Notes: a model not told the origin generated them from the sequence alone. Shown: positions 25,463 to 35,055, counted from the first letter of the stretch. The stretch: 64,000 bases of DNA from an uncultured Bacteroidales bacterium (GCA_902771725.1 CACXXT010000006.1:1-64000), one strand, 5' to 3'. Numbers and translations: made by a program.

Positions 25463-27187
25463 TTAATCCTTTGTTCCTTTTGTCAGCAGGTAGCCGTTGA
25501 TGTCCAGCTTGGGTGTGCGTTCGCCTTCGTCATTGACAATGCCGTTATAAATGTAGAAGCGCTGGAGGTAGAAGAGGTTTTGGGAGGATTTGGTGGGCAG
25601 GGGAACGAGGCTGTCCATGCGCTTGTCCAGACCTCTTAGTGCCCGTAGGCTGACGATGATGGTGTCTGAGACTTCATCACAACGGACCGGCACCTCGATG
25701 GTGTCTTGGCGCAGGTCGATATGATAGTCGTCGCATAGCACGTATCCATATAACTCAGTGTAGCCCTCGGGGAGGTGGAGGTGAGTGAGGTCGGCATTGT
25801 TGCTGAAATAGGTATTTGAATGGAGTGCTGTACTGTCTTCTGCATCGCGGATGAATTCCCGGAAGTAGATGGTGCCGTTCTGTTGTGTCACCAGCGGTTC
25901 TATGGTCTTGGTGTTGAACGTGCTCTCGAGATAATAGAGTTTGGAGTTGATGCGGTTCTGCTCCTCTTGCGGAAGCTTCTGCATCAGTGCATAGTAGCGG
26001 TCGGCGTCCAGCGGCAGGTCAGTAGCTCCCGACTGAGTCAGCGCGCGTTCTACTTCTTTCATGAGTGTGCGCCGCGTGAAGCTGGTGTAGTTCAGCGGCA
26101 GCGCTGACGTCAGCAGGAAGAGTGCTGCAAAGGAAATTGGTATCCAACTGATGCGACGGGCGCGAGTGAGGAAGAGGCCGAGGCAGACCGCGTAGAACCA
26201 GATGTTCAGCGTAGCGAGGTAGAGGCGGGCGATGGTGACGCCGTAGTCCGAGAAGCGACGCACGATGCCCACCGTCATCAACAGCAAGAGGGGCGTCAGG
26301 ATGAGCGGTAGCAGGCGCGCCACCAAGTGGTCGAAACGGCGGTTCTCAGCGTGGCGTGTGGGGTAGAGTCCGAATTCGATGCCGATGAGGCCGACTATGG
26401 AGGCAATGACGAGCCACGAGACCTGACCGTTCGGCAGTTCCCAGCGCACGAGAATCTGCAGGGCGTAGATGAAGAGCACCACGATGTACAGCGCTTCCAG
26501 CGTCAGGAAGAGGTAGCGGAACACGCCCGCGAGGAAGTCGGAGCGCAGTGGCTGGGTGTCGTGTTTCTCCTCGTCGCCAGGGATGCGGCCCAAGAAAAGC
26601 AATGCCGGCAAGTAGCCTGCGACGAGCACGCCTGTAATGCCATGCCACTTCCAATCCAAATTGATGCCGAACAGCCAGTTCATAGATGCCAGCAACAGGT
26701 GTAGCCCTCCCCAAAGTACTAAGCCAATAAATACACAGACGACCGCACTGAGGATGACGCGCAGCGTGAAGTTCCACGAAGGGATATCGTCGCGCTCGCG
26801 GCTGAACGACAGGAAGAATACCGTCAGCGTCAGCGCCAGAATCGCGGAAGCGTGCATGAGGAACGTCTCGTAGCCGCGACCGCCTTCGCCGAAGTTGATG
26901 TGGTAGAGGTAGATTGCATCGGCCAGAAGGAGGAGGTATGCAGCGAAGTGAACATTCATCACCTTCTTCGTCCATGTGCGCTCCTCGCTCCATAGCGTAA
27001 GCGACAGCGCGAGCACGAAGCCCACAGAGAGGAAGTAAAAAATGGTGCCTATGAGCTGGTCTGCCTCCGGTTCTGCCAGGATGACGAAGATGCCGAAGGC
27101 CGTCAGGGCGGTGGCGAAGGCTGCCGGCGCCGGAAAGCGCTGAAAGCAGGAGCGGACAGCGCTGGAGAGGATTTCTGTGAGTTTCAT
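25463..27187 (-). CDS. DUF4153 polytopic membrane protein
   Basis: A 574-aa protein. Residues about 25-370 contain around ten to twelve hydrophobic segments; about 200 mostly hydrophilic residues follow. The pattern, with TWTKKVMNVHFAAYLLLLADAIYLYHI and FGEGGRGYETFLMHAS near the start and a WELPNGQVSWLVIASIVGLIGI segment, matches DUF4153. The family has no established biochemical role. It starts 15 nt after the prfA stop and ends 49 nt before pyrF, so it is probably cotranscribed with both. Confidence 0.8.
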   Translation of the reverse strand: MKLTEILSSAVRSCFQRFPAPAAFATALTAFGIFVILAEPEADQLIGTIFYFLSVGFVLALSLTLWSEERTWTKKVMNVHFAAYLLLLADAIYLYHINFGEGGRGYETFLMHASAILALTLTVFFLSFSRERDDIPSWNFTLRVILSAVVCVFIGLVLWGGLHLLLASMNWLFGINLDWKWHGITGVLVAGYLPALLFLGRIPGDEEKHDTQPLRSDFLAGVFRYLFLTLEALYIVVLFIYALQILVRWELPNGQVSWLVIASIVGLIGIEFGLYPTRHAENRRFDHLVARLLPLILTPLLLLMTVGIVRRFSDYGVTIARLYLATLNIWFYAVCLGLFLTRARRISWIPISFAALFLLTSALPLNYTSFTRRTLMKEVERALTQSGATDLPLDADRYYALMQKLPQEEQNRINSKLYYLESTFNTKTIEPLVTQQNGTIYFREFIRDAEDSTALHSNTYFSNNADLTHLHLPEGYTELYGYVLCDDYHIDLRQDTIEVPVRCDEVSDTIIVSLRALRGLDKRMDSLVPLPTKSSQNLFYLQRFYIYNGIVNDEGERTPKLDINGYLLTKGTKD

Positions 27188-27202
27188 GAAGCGTCTTAGT
27201 CT

Positions 27203-28315
27203 TTAGAGTGCGCTTTCCTTCAGCCGCTCGGCGTTCTCTGCCACGATGAGGCGGTCGATACATTCCTGGATGTCACCGTCCATGAAGGCGGCGAGGTTGT
27301 AGATGGTATAGCCGATACGGTGGTCGGTGATGCGCCCTTGCGGGTAGTTGTAGGTGCGGATTTTGGCAGAGCGGTCGCCAGTAGAGACCATCGTCTTGCG
27401 GCGGGCGGCGATGTCGTCGATGTATTTCTGGTGCTCCTTATCATATATAAAGGTACGCAGGCGCGCGAGCGCGCGTTCCTTATTTTTAGGCTGGTCACGT
27501 GTCTCGGTACATTCGATGAGGATTTCCTCTGTCACGCCCGTGTTGGGGTTTGTCCACATATAGCGTGCGCGCACACCTGATTCCACTTTGTTCACGTTCT
27601 GTCCGCCGGCTCCCTGGCTGCGGAAGGTGTCCCATTTGATGGCACCTTCGTTGATTTCCACATCGAATTCCTCGGCTTCGGGCAGTACGGCGACGGTGGC
27701 TGCTGAGGTATGCACGCGCCCCTGTGTCTCTGTGACCGGTACTCGCTGCACGCGATGCACTCCGCTCTCATACTTCAATGTGCCGTAGACCTTCTCGCCC
27801 GTGACGGAGAAGATGATTTCCTTGTAGCCTCCGGCTGCGCCTTCCGTGAAGCTGCTGACGGCAATCTTCCAACCCTTCGTCTCGCAGTACTTGGAGTACA
27901 TACGGAAGAGGTCACCGGCGAAGAGAGCTGCCTCGTCGCCGCCCGTGCCGCCACGGATTTCCATGATGACGTTCTTGTCGTCCTCCGGGTCGGCGGGGAT
28001 GAGCAGCAGCTTGATGTCCTCTTCCAGTTGCGGCAGGCGTTCCTGGGCAGAAGCCATCTCCTCGCGCGCCATCTCCTTGATGTCCGGGTCGTCCTCGCCC
28101 ATCATCTCCCTGGCGTCTTCAATGGTCTGTAGTGCTGTGATGTATTCCTTGCGCTTCTTGACGATGGCGCCCAGGTCTTTGTATTCTTTCGTCAGCTTGA
28201 CGTATCGTTTCTGGTCGGCGATGACGGCGGGGTCGGTGATGAGCGTCCCCACTTCCTCATAGCGACTTACTAAGCCTTCCAGTCTGTCTAACAGTTCGTT
28301 GTTTTCTATTGCCAT
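27203..28315 (-). CDS. prfA: Peptide chain release factor 1
   Basis: Recognises UAA and UAG stop codons and triggers peptide release. 370 aa, of normal length. The peptidyl-hydrolase loop GGQ is at 237-239 (SQGAGGQNVNKVESGVR), and the codon-recognition loop has the RF1-type PVT (VQRVPVTETQGRVHTSAATVAVLP), which separates it from RF2. No frameshift site is present, as expected for RF1. The N-terminal helices precede ENVI-type IMEIRGGTGGDEAALFAGDLFRMY. Confidence 0.98.
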   Translation of the reverse strand: MAIENNELLDRLEGLVSRYEEVGTLITDPAVIADQKRYVKLTKEYKDLGAIVKKRKEYITALQTIEDAREMMGEDDPDIKEMAREEMASAQERLPQLEEDIKLLLIPADPEDDKNVIMEIRGGTGGDEAALFAGDLFRMYSKYCETKGWKIAVSSFTEGAAGGYKEIIFSVTGEKVYGTLKYESGVHRVQRVPVTETQGRVHTSAATVAVLPEAEEFDVEINEGAIKWDTFRSQGAGGQNVNKVESGVRARYMWTNPNTGVTEEILIECTETRDQPKNKERALARLRTFIYDKEHQKYIDDIAARRKTMVSTGDRSAKIRTYNYPQGRITDHRIGYTIYNLAAFMDGDIQECIDRLIVAENAERLKESAL

Positions 28316-28380
28316 ATATTAATAAGGTGTCTAATTCGTGAAAGTTTAGCGTTGCAGGCTCGAACAGTTTGTCGAAAAGA

Positions 28381-28416
28381 AAAAGAGGCGGACTTCCTTG
28401 CTTGGAAGCCCGCCTC
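28381..28416 (-). terminator. Intrinsic terminator of the tRNA-Val gene
   Basis: Stem GAGGCGG (28385-28391) with CCGCCTC (28410-28416), with an inner CTTCC/GGAAG extension. On the minus strand it is followed by a T-rich run ending near 28375. It separates the tRNA transcript from prfA. Confidence 0.7.
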
Positions 28417-28429
28417 GCATGTGGGTGGT

Positions 28430-28503
28430 AGGAACGATCGGGCTCGAACCGATGACCTCTTCAATGTGACTGAAGCGCTCTGAACCAACTGAGCTACGCT
28501 CCT
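28430..28503 (-). tRNA. tRNA-Val (anticodon CAC)
   Basis: A 74-nt cloverleaf: acceptor AGGAGCG/CGTTCCT, D-stem GCTC/GAGC, anticodon stem CTTCA/TGAAG with 7-nt loop GTCACAT (anticodon complement of 28466-28468), and T-arm ATCGG-TTCGAGC-CCGAT. The 3' CCA is not encoded. Anticodon CAC reads GUG valine codons. Position 32 is G rather than a pyrimidine, which is unusual; the reading of the loop should be confirmed by a covariance model. Confidence 0.85.
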
Positions 28504-28523
28504 ATCCTTCTTGTTTGCGGCTG

Positions 28524-28531
28524 CAAAGGTA
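28524..28531 (-). promoter_or_regulatory. -7 promoter element of the tRNA gene
   Basis: The complement reads TACCTTTG, 21 nt upstream of the mature tRNA 5' end. A TTTG-like -33 element is present, but at a longer spacing of about 23 nt. Confidence 0.5.
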
Positions 28532-28606
28532 CAACGCTTTTTCGGAATGACCAACAAAAATGCGATTTTTCTTCTTCGTGAAGTCGCTTTTTTTGTTTTT
28601 TATCGG

Positions 28607-29776
28607 TTATTCGTAGTTGAATTCACCAAATTCGCTGCGGATGGTGAGGCTGCGCGGTCCTTCTTCTATGTGCCCGACCACTTGAGCGTCGATGTTGAAG
28701 CTCTTGGAGATGGCTATGACCTGCTCGGCATCCTCGGGGCTGACATATACTTCCAGCCGGTGGCCGCAGTTGAAGACCTTGTACATCTCGCTCCAGTCTG
28801 CACCGCTCTCCTCGGCGATGATGCGGAAGAGGGGCGGCACGGAGAACATATTGTCCTTGATGACGCGGCAGTTGTCGCCCACGAAGTGCAGCACTTTCGT
28901 CTGTGCACCGCCCGTGCAATGCACCATGCCGTGGATGCGGGGGCGCAACTGGTCGAGCAGCACCTTGACGACGGGAGCGTAGGTGCGGGTGGGGGATAAA
29001 ACCAGTTTCCCGATATTGGCACCGGCGGCACCTATATCGGATAACTTGTATTTACCGCTATACACCAGTTCCTCAGGTACGGCATGGTCGTACGTCTCAG
29101 GGTATTTCTCGGCGAGGTACTTGCTGAAGACGTCGTGGCGGGCGGAGGTGAGTCCGTTGCTGCCCATGCCGCCGTTGTATTCCTTTTCGTAGGTAGCTTG
29201 TCCGTAGCTGGCGAGACCAACGATGACATCGCCCGGTCGGATGTTCGCATTGTTGATGACATCGCTGCGCTTCATGCGGCAGGTGACGGTGCTGTCCACG
29301 ATGATGGTGCGCACGAGGTCGCCAACGTCTGCAGTCTCACCGCCAGTGGCGTAGATACCGATGCCCATCTCGCGCAGCTCGCTGAGTAGTTCGTCGGTAC
29401 CGTTGATGATAGCAGAGATGACTTCTCCGGGGATGAGCATCTTGTTGCGTCCGATGGTCGAGGAGACGAGGATGTTGTCCACGGCGCCCACGCAAAGGAG
29501 ATCGTCGGTGTTCATGATGAGTGCGTCCTGAGCGATTCCCTTCCAGACGGAGAGGTCGCCCGTCTCGCGCCAGTAGGCATAGGCGAGGCTGGACTTGGTT
29601 CCGGCGCCGTCGGCGTGCATGATGTTGCAGTACTCGGGGTCGCCTCCGAGGATGTCAGGGATGATCTTGCAGAAGGCCTGCGGGAAGATTCCCTTGTCGA
29701 TGTTTCGGATGGCGGCGTGGACGTCCTCTTTGGCGGCAGAGACGCCACGCGCCATGTAACGTTGCTTGCTTTCCAT
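28607..29776 (-). CDS. purM: AIR synthase PurM (phosphoribosylformylglycinamidine cyclo-ligase)
   Basis: Closes the imidazole ring in purine synthesis (FGAM to AIR). 389 aa, somewhat longer than the enterobacterial enzyme but normal for Bacteroidota. Visible features are YMARGVSAAKEDVHAAI, the nucleotide-binding HADGAGTKSSLAYAYW, NTDDLLCVGAVDNILVSSTIGRNK and MGIGIYATGGETADVGDLVRT. It overlaps the lemA stop by one nucleotide (TGATG), so the two are probably translated together although functionally unrelated. Confidence 0.96.
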   Translation of the reverse strand: MESKQRYMARGVSAAKEDVHAAIRNIDKGIFPQAFCKIIPDILGGDPEYCNIMHADGAGTKSSLAYAYWRETGDLSVWKGIAQDALIMNTDDLLCVGAVDNILVSSTIGRNKMLIPGEVISAIINGTDELLSELREMGIGIYATGGETADVGDLVRTIIVDSTVTCRMKRSDVINNANIRPGDVIVGLASYGQATYEKEYNGGMGSNGLTSARHDVFSKYLAEKYPETYDHAVPEELVYSGKYKLSDIGAAGANIGKLVLSPTRTYAPVVKVLLDQLRPRIHGMVHCTGGAQTKVLHFVGDNCRVIKDNMFSVPPLFRIIAEESGADWSEMYKVFNCGHRLEVYVSPEDAEQVIAISKSFNIDAQVVGHIEEGPRSLTIRSEFGEFNYE

Positions 29777-30363
29777 CAGAATTCTACGGTTGGTGCTTTC
29801 TCTGATCCGGCGTCGGCTTTGAAGTTACCCTTGACGCTGAAGCCGAACATATTGGCAAAGAGGTTGGCAGGGAAACTGCGGACGGAGACGTTGTACTTCT
29901 GAGCGGCTTCGTTGAAGAGACGGCGCGACTCGGCGATGCGGTTCTCGGTGCCTTCGAGCTGTGCCTGGAGTTCGCTGAACTGCTGGTTGGCCTTCAGGTC
30001 GGGATAGTTCTCCGTGATGGCGAGCAGACGTCCCAGTGCCTGGCTGACTTCGCCCTGCGCAGCCTGGTATTCAGCCAGCTTCTCGGGAGTGAGGTTGGTG
30101 GGGTCGACGGTGACTTGGGTGGCCTTGGTGCGCGCTTCCACGACGGCTTGCAGCGTCTCGCTCTCATGTGCAGCGTAGCCCTTGACGGTGTTCACGAGAT
30201 TGGGGATGAGGTCGGCACGACGCTGGTACTGAGCTTCGACGTCTGCCCAGGCACGGGATACGTTTTCGTCCTGCGATACGAGTCCGTTGTACGTGTTGCA
30301 GCCATAGAATCCGAGGAGGACAACCACAGCAGCGATGATGAGGTAGATGGATGACTTTTTCAT
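29776..30363 (-). CDS. LemA family protein
   Basis: A 195-aa membrane-anchored protein. The start MKKSSIYLIIAAVVVLLG is chosen because upstream in-frame sequence runs antisense through the Gly-rich tail of the TPM gene and is not protein-like. One N-terminal hydrophobic segment (about 5-22, followed by a Cys that could be lipidated) precedes the LemA helical bundle (SRAWADVEAQYQRRADLIPNLVNTVKGY, ESETLQAVVEARTKAT, YPDLKANQQFSELQAQLEGTENRIAESRR). LemA proteins commonly sit next to TPM-domain proteins, as here; their biochemical role is poorly defined. Confidence 0.93.
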   Translation of the reverse strand: MKKSSIYLIIAAVVVLLGFYGCNTYNGLVSQDENVSRAWADVEAQYQRRADLIPNLVNTVKGYAAHESETLQAVVEARTKATQVTVDPTNLTPEKLAEYQAAQGEVSQALGRLLAITENYPDLKANQQFSELQAQLEGTENRIAESRRLFNEAAQKYNVSVRSFPANLFANMFGFSVKGNFKADAGSEKAPTVEF

Positions 30364-30416
30364 AGTTGTAATGTTTTTATTAGGATTATGAATTGTATTG
30401 GCGTTGTGAGATATTA

Positions 30417-31352
30417 TCAGAAGTGTCCACCGGCACCTCCTCCTCCGAAGCTGCCTCCTCCGAAGCTGCCTCCGAAACTTCCACCAAAGCCTCCGCCTCC
30501 CCTGCCGAAGAAGCTGCCGCCAAGGGCTCCGCCTGCAGCAGCGCCACCGCTGCCGCTGTGGAGGTCTTCGTCCCAGTGGATTTCCTTTACAAAGAAGCAG
30601 TTGGAACATTTATAGGTGTCGTGGTGAGTGCGGATGCCCAGACGGCGGTTGGTGGAGGTGTAGCCTGAAACCTTTTTCATTTTATGCTGCTTGCAGCTAG
30701 GGCAGTAGGATTTCTTGTAGTTGTCGTACCAGACGCCGAATCCGATGAGTCCCAACCCGAGAAGCATGCAGATGAGGAAAGCTATGAGAGCTCCCGTGTC
30801 GTCTTCATCATCGAAGTCCGAAGAACCTACGAGGGAGTCGTCACCATCGACGTATTTGGTGATGGCGCGTACGGTGTTGAGCATAGCTTCGTCCCAGTCG
30901 CCTTCGCGCAGGGAGGGCAGCATCTGGTTGTTCTCGATGCGCTTGCAGATGGCATCGGGCAGCGTGCCTTCGAGTCCGCGTCCAGTGAGGATGTAGTATG
31001 TGCGGTCGCCAGTAGAAAGCAGGATGATGAGTCCGCTGTTCTGGTCCTTGCGTCCGATGCCGTATTTGCGTCCGAGTTCCATGCAGAAGTCGTATGCTTC
31101 GCCGCCTTTGATGCGCTCGACAACGGCCAGTACGGTCTGCACGCCATGCGAAGCCTCCATCTGTCCCAACCACAGGTTTAGGGAATCCACGGTCTCCAGG
31201 GAGAGGATGCCGTCGGGGTTGGAGACATACTGCGTCTTGTCCTGCAGGTAGGGGATGGGCAGATTGTCGGGGGTGTAGGTGGCGGCGAAAAGGGAGGCTA
31301 CCGCGCAAATATGCGCGGCACACAACAGGAGGATGATGCGGAGCTTTTTCAT
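30417..31352 (-). CDS. TPM-domain (YgcG-type) membrane protein with zinc-ribbon-like module and Gly-rich tail
   Basis: A 311-aa exported protein. Signal peptide (ending SLFAA), then a TPM domain (about 35-175: VSNPDGILSLETVDSLNLWL, GLIILLSTGDRTYYILTGRGLEGTLPD). A membrane segment (about 188-210) is followed by four cysteines in two CxxC pairs (CPSC...CSNC), suggesting a zinc ribbon. The last 45 residues are almost entirely Gly, Phe and Ser, a tail often seen in this family. It lies 53 nt upstream of lemA, its usual partner. Proposed roles of the family include photosystem repair in plants, which does not carry over; bacterial function is uncertain. Confidence 0.88.
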   Translation of the reverse strand: MKKLRIILLLCAAHICAVASLFAATYTPDNLPIPYLQDKTQYVSNPDGILSLETVDSLNLWLGQMEASHGVQTVLAVVERIKGGEAYDFCMELGRKYGIGRKDQNSGLIILLSTGDRTYYILTGRGLEGTLPDAICKRIENNQMLPSLREGDWDEAMLNTVRAITKYVDGDDSLVGSSDFDDEDDTGALIAFLICMLLGLGLIGFGVWYDNYKKSYCPSCKQHKMKKVSGYTSTNRRLGIRTHHDTYKCSNCFFVKEIHWDEDLHSGSGGAAAGGALGGSFFGRGGGGFGGSFGGSFGGGSFGGGGAGGHF

Positions 31353-31388
31353 TGGAGTGGTGTTTGTCCTTTAATGGCAGGGAGGTGC

Positions 31389-31433
31389 CGTTTATCTTTT
31401 GATTGCGAGCGGGGATGTCGTTTATCTTTTGAT
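31389..31433. repeat. 15-bp direct repeat pair upstream of the TPM gene
   Basis: CGTTTATCTTTTGAT occurs at 31389-31403 and again at 31419-31433, exactly 30 bp apart, in the 119-bp gap between aroE and the TPM gene. The spacing is about three helical turns, so a paired protein-binding site is possible. Confidence 0.6.
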
Positions 31434-31471
31434 GTCGGACGATGCGAAGACGTGACCGTCATTCACATTAT

Positions 31472-32311
31472 TTAATCTTTCCCGTTCCAGAACTCCCAGC
31501 TGGCGATAGCCTGGCGGTGTAGCATCTCGAGACCTCCCTTGACGGTGGCGCCGAAACGGCGACCTTGCTGCATGAATAGGGTGACTTCGGGATTGTAGAC
31601 GAGGTCGTAAAGGAGGTGACGTGGTGAGAGGGCAGCGTAGGGCAGGGGAGGGGCGGCATCTATTTTGGGGTGCATGCCGAGGGGAGTGCAGTTGACGATG
31701 ACTGTGTAGTCGGCAAGCAGCGATGGGGTGACGTCGGAGTAGGTGAGGGGGGGGAGAGTCGGCGAATACGCCGAGCACCCGACCGGGAGAACTTGGTGGG
31801 CGGAATGCTGATGGGCGGTAGGTTCTTGGGGGAGGGATTGCTGCTGGGAGGGGCGGGTGCGGCTGACGTAGCGCCATTCAATTCCGAGCTTTTCGAGTCC
31901 GTGGCAGATGGCCTTGGAGGCACCGCCGGTACCGAGGACGAGTGCTTTCGTGTGGTGTGGCTTCAGAAGGGGACGGATGCTGTCCACAAAGCCGATGATA
32001 TCGGAGTTGAATCCCTTCAGATGGACGTTGCCGTCGTGGCGCGTCACTCGGATGACGTTCACGGCGCCGATGGCTCGTGCTTCGTCTGATAGGTCGTCGA
32101 GCAGAGGAATAACAGCCTGCTTGTGGGGCAGGGTGACGTTTAGACCACGCAGGTCGGGATGTCCGGCAAGCACTTGTGGAAGTTGGTCTGCCGACGGAAG
32201 CTCGAAGTTGAGATAAGTAGCGTCGATTCCTTCGCATGCGAATTTCTTTAAGAAGAACGCGCGCGAGAAGGAATGTCCGAGTGGATAGCCAAGTAGACCG
32301 TATTCTTTCAT
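31472..32311 (-). CDS. aroE: Shikimate dehydrogenase with internal insertion
   Basis: NADPH-dependent reduction of 3-dehydroshikimate in aromatic amino acid synthesis. 279 aa. The substrate side has [38 protein letters not shown] (catalytic Lys) and GAVNVIRV; the nucleotide side has [20 protein letters not shown], then [10 protein letters not shown] and the late YNPEVTLFM. Residues about 152-188, between YVSRT and [11 protein letters not shown], are a Gln/His/Pro-rich insertion not expected in AroE; it contains the palindromic element noted separately. The frame stays open, so the enzyme may still work. The start overlaps the menG/ubiE stop by 4 nt. Confidence 0.94.
   Translation of the reverse strand: MKEYGLLGYPLGHSFSRAFFLKKFACEGIDATYLNFELPSADQLPQVLAGHPDLRGLNVTLPHKQAVIPLLDDLSDEARAIGAVNVIRVTRHDGNVHLKGFNSDIIGFVDSIRPLLKPHHTKALVLGTGGASKAICHGLEKLGIEWRYVSRTRPSQQQSLPQEPTAHQHSAHQVLPVGCSAYSPTLPPLTYSDVTPSLLADYTVIVNCTPLGMHPKIDAAPPLPYAALSPRHLLYDLVYNPEVTLFMQQGRRFGATVKGGLEMLHRQAIASWEFWNGKD
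31750..31790. repeat. Palindromic repeat element inserted in aroE
   Basis: Stem TCGGCG (31759-31764), loop AATA, CGCCGA (31769-31774), followed by GCACCCGACC (31775-31784), next to a G-rich run. It shares stem sequence, loop and trailing GCACCCrACC with the element in the helicase gene (13453-13480) and is in the same orientation relative to the coding strand. Confidence 0.75.
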
Positions 32312-33045
32312 TTTGTTGCTAAATACATGGTGCTGAGTCCGAAGGTGAATCGCCTGAACTCTACTTTGCTGAAACCGCAGCTGAGCATGAGTGGTTGCAG
32401 CTGCTCGGCCTGTGGGAAGGCTGCCATGGTCTCAGGCAGATAGGTGTAAGCGCTGTCGTCGTGGCTGATGTATCGCCCGATAAACGGCATCACGGTGTGC
32501 GAGTAGACATGAAAGAGCTGCTTCATTGGAAAGCGGGGTGGTGTGGTGAGTTCCACCAGCATCAGATGCCCGCCCGGAACGAGCACCCGGCACATCTCTC
32601 TGATACCGGCCTCGAGATTGTCGAAGTTGCGTGCGCCGTAGGCTACGGTGACGGCATCGAATGTCTCGTTGCTGAAAGAGAGGCTCGTGGAGTCGTCCTT
32701 CATGAAGAAGATGACGTTGTCCAGTCCTGCATCTTTCACCTTCTTGCGCCCCACGTCCATCATTCCCTCGCTGATGTCCACACCGATGATGCGGTCGGGA
32801 TCCAGACGTTGTGCAGCCAGTATGGCGAAGTCACCCGTACCTGTGGCAATATCTAGAATCGTCTGTGGTGCGAACGGCTTCAGCGCATCGATGGCCTTCC
32901 GTCGCCAACGGCGGTCAATGCCGAGGGAGAGCGAATGGTTGAGGCGGTCGTAGGTGGGAGCGATGCGGTTGAACATCGTCTCTACCTGCTCACGCTTCGG
33001 ACCAGACGCCGCGGAGTAGGGGGTGATGGGTTCTTGATAATACAT
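32308..33045 (-). CDS. ubiE: Demethylmenaquinone methyltransferase MenG/UbiE
   Basis: SAM-dependent C-methylation that completes menaquinone. 245 aa, with [32 protein letters not shown] at the N-terminus, SAM motif [76 protein letters not shown] and a C-terminal [15 protein letters not shown], all diagnostic of UbiE/MenG. Since this lineage uses menaquinone, the menaquinone step is the expected role. Confidence 0.96.
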   Translation of the reverse strand: MYYQEPITPYSAASGPKREQVETMFNRIAPTYDRLNHSLSLGIDRRWRRKAIDALKPFAPQTILDIATGTGDFAILAAQRLDPDRIIGVDISEGMMDVGRKKVKDAGLDNVIFFMKDDSTSLSFSNETFDAVTVAYGARNFDNLEAGIREMCRVLVPGGHLMLVELTTPPRFPMKQLFHVYSHTVMPFIGRYISHDDSAYTYLPETMAAFPQAEQLQPLMLSCGFSKVEFRRFTFGLSTMYLATK

Positions 33046-33105
33046 GGTGTGAGGACAGTATATCCAGCGGATTCAGCGAACGGACCGCTGAAAACAAGGA
33101 GAACG

Positions 33106-34056
33106 TTAACGATGCTCAGCGAGCCATGCACAGACGTTGCGCTCGATGCGTGCGGCCACGTCGGCTTCGGTGGCAGCTCTCTCGAACTTCTCGCCTACGA
33201 TGTGCTCATAGAGTTCGATGTAGCGGTCGCTGATGCTTTCGACGAAGGCGTCGGTCAGTTCGGGCATGACATCGCCTGGGCGGTTCATGAAGTTGTGGTC
33301 GATGAGCCATTGTCTCACAAACTCCTTCGAGAGCTGGCGCTGAGGCTCGCCCTTGGCGAACTTTTCCTCGTAGCCTTCGGCATAGAAGTAGCGGCTGCTG
33401 TCGGGTGTGTGGATTTCGTCGATGAGGATGACCTTTCCGTCGCGCTTGCCGAATTCGTACTTGGTGTCCACGAGAATGAGTCCCTTCTTGGCTGCAATCT
33501 CCGAACCGCGCTGGAAGAGGGCTCGGGTGTAGCGTTCCATGACTTCGTAGTCCTCGGCGCTGACGATTCCCTGTGCGATGATTTCCTCGCGGGAGATGTT
33601 CTCGTCATGTCCCTCGTCCGCCTTGGTTGTGGGGGTGATGATGGGCTCGGGGAAGCGCTCGTTCTCGCGCATGCCATCGGGCAGCTTCACTCCGCAGAGT
33701 TCCCGGCAGCCGTTCTTGTACTCTCGCCAAGCGGAACCTGTGAGGTAGCCGCGGATAATCATCTCCACGCGGAAACCCTCAGCCTTCAGTCCTACGGTGA
33801 CCATCGGGTCGGGAGTGGCCAGTTTCCAGTTGGGAACGATGTCTGCGGTGGCATCGAGGAAGGAGGCTGCGATTTGGTTCAGCACTTGCCCTTTGAAGGG
33901 AATGCCTTTGGGCAGGACGACGTCGAAGGCAGAAATGCGGTCGGTGGCGACCATCACCATCAGGTCGTCGTTGATGTCGTACACGTCGCGCACTTTACCA
34001 TGATACACACTCTTTTGTCCATCGAAGTGGAACTCAGTCTTTGTTAATGCTTTCAT
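33106..34056 (-). CDS. purC: SAICAR synthase PurC
   Basis: ATP-dependent condensation of CAIR with aspartate in purine synthesis. 316 aa, the longer form common in Bacteroidota. [52 protein letters not shown] is the ATP-binding start; later come [52 protein letters not shown] and SKEFVRQWL. It starts 23 nt inside the end of phoH, so the two are translationally coupled. Confidence 0.97.
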   Translation of the reverse strand: MKALTKTEFHFDGQKSVYHGKVRDVYDINDDLMVMVATDRISAFDVVLPKGIPFKGQVLNQIAASFLDATADIVPNWKLATPDPMVTVGLKAEGFRVEMIIRGYLTGSAWREYKNGCRELCGVKLPDGMRENERFPEPIITPTTKADEGHDENISREEIIAQGIVSAEDYEVMERYTRALFQRGSEIAAKKGLILVDTKYEFGKRDGKVILIDEIHTPDSSRYFYAEGYEEKFAKGEPQRQLSKEFVRQWLIDHNFMNRPGDVMPELTDAFVESISDRYIELYEHIVGEKFERAATEADVAARIERNVCAWLAEHR

Positions 34057-35020
34057 TGTTAGTATTGTTTTCGTTGTTATGTCTTTCGGTTTCGTATTTC
34101 TCGTAGGCGTTGACGATTTTTGTTACCAGCCTGTGGCGGACGATGTCCTTCTGTCCCAGTTGTATGACAGCGATGTCATCGATGTTCCCGAGTATGTTCA
34201 GCGCCTCTATCAGTCCGCTTTTCTGTGAGCGTGGCAAGTCAATCTGGGTCATGTCGCCCGTGACAATCATTTTGGTGTTCATGCCCATACGTGTGAGGAA
34301 CATCTTGATTTGTGCTGGCGTGGTGTTCTGCGCTTCGTCTAGGATGACCACGGCGTCGTTCAGGGTTCGTCCGCGCATGAATGCGAGCGGTGCAATCTGA
34401 ATGATGTTCTGTTCCATCATCTCATTCAGCTTCTGGCGCGGAATCATATCCTCCAGCGCATCGTAGAGCGGTTGGAGGTACGGGTCGATTTTGTCCTTCA
34501 TGTCTCCTGGCAGGAATCCCAGTTTCTCTCCTGCTTCCACGGCGGGACGGCTGAGTATGATTCGCCGCACTTCCTTGTTCTTCATAGCCCGCACGGCCAG
34601 TGCGATACTCGTGTAGGTCTTTCCGGAACCTGCCGGACCGATGGCGAAGAGCATATCGTGGGTCTCGAAAGCCTCCACCAGCTTCTGCTGATTCTCGCTT
34701 CGTGCGGTGATGGGTTTGCCGGTGACGCTGAAGACAATGGCGCCCTGTATGCTGTCGCGCTTGGTATGTTCTCCCTTGGTGATATGAAGGATATCCTCTT
34801 CGTTGAGGCTGTTGTACTTGGCGCAGTGAGCCTGGAGGCGTTCCATGCTTTCCTCAAAGGCGCACAATTCTTCCTCATCGCCCATCACCTTGACAACGTT
34901 TCCTCGTGCCACGATGCGCAGTTTCGGATAGAGCGCCTTGATCATTTGCATGTTGGCGTTGTTCACGCCATAGAAAATGACGGGGTCAGCTTCTTCAAGA
35001 ATGAGATGTTTTTCGGTCAT
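34034..35020 (-). CDS. PhoH-family ATPase (PhoH/YbeZ-like)
   Basis: A 328-aa cytoplasmic ATPase. An N-terminal KH-like part (to about 100) precedes the nucleotide-binding domain: GPAGSGKT (128-135), [75 protein letters not shown] (Walker B) and [21 protein letters not shown]. PhoH/YbeZ proteins are linked to ribosome maturation or RNA turnover, often with the YbeY endoribonuclease, which is not seen nearby. The C-terminal 25 residues are Asn-rich and low-complexity. Confidence 0.95.
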   Translation of the reverse strand: MTEKHLILEEADPVIFYGVNNANMQMIKALYPKLRIVARGNVVKVMGDEEELCAFEESMERLQAHCAKYNSLNEEDILHITKGEHTKRDSIQGAIVFSVTGKPITARSENQQKLVEAFETHDMLFAIGPAGSGKTYTSIALAVRAMKNKEVRRIILSRPAVEAGEKLGFLPGDMKDKIDPYLQPLYDALEDMIPRQKLNEMMEQNIIQIAPLAFMRGRTLNDAVVILDEAQNTTPAQIKMFLTRMGMNTKMIVTGDMTQIDLPRSQKSGLIEALNILGNIDDIAVIQLGQKDIVRHRLVTKIVNAYEKYETERHNNENNTNNESINKD

Positions 35021-35047
35021 TCAGACGTTATTTGCTTATTTCGGGGG

Positions 35048-35055
35048 CAAAAATA
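35048..35055 (-). promoter_or_regulatory. Possible -7 element upstream of phoH
   Basis: The complement reads TATTTTTG, 28 nt upstream of the phoH ATG. The -33 region is not convincing. The same short intergenic stretch also serves the divergent DUF5715 gene. Confidence 0.35.

Noticed and set aside
30364..30609. An N-terminal extension of LemA
   Set aside because: It is the antisense of the Gly-rich TPM tail and precedes a proper signal or membrane start at 30363.
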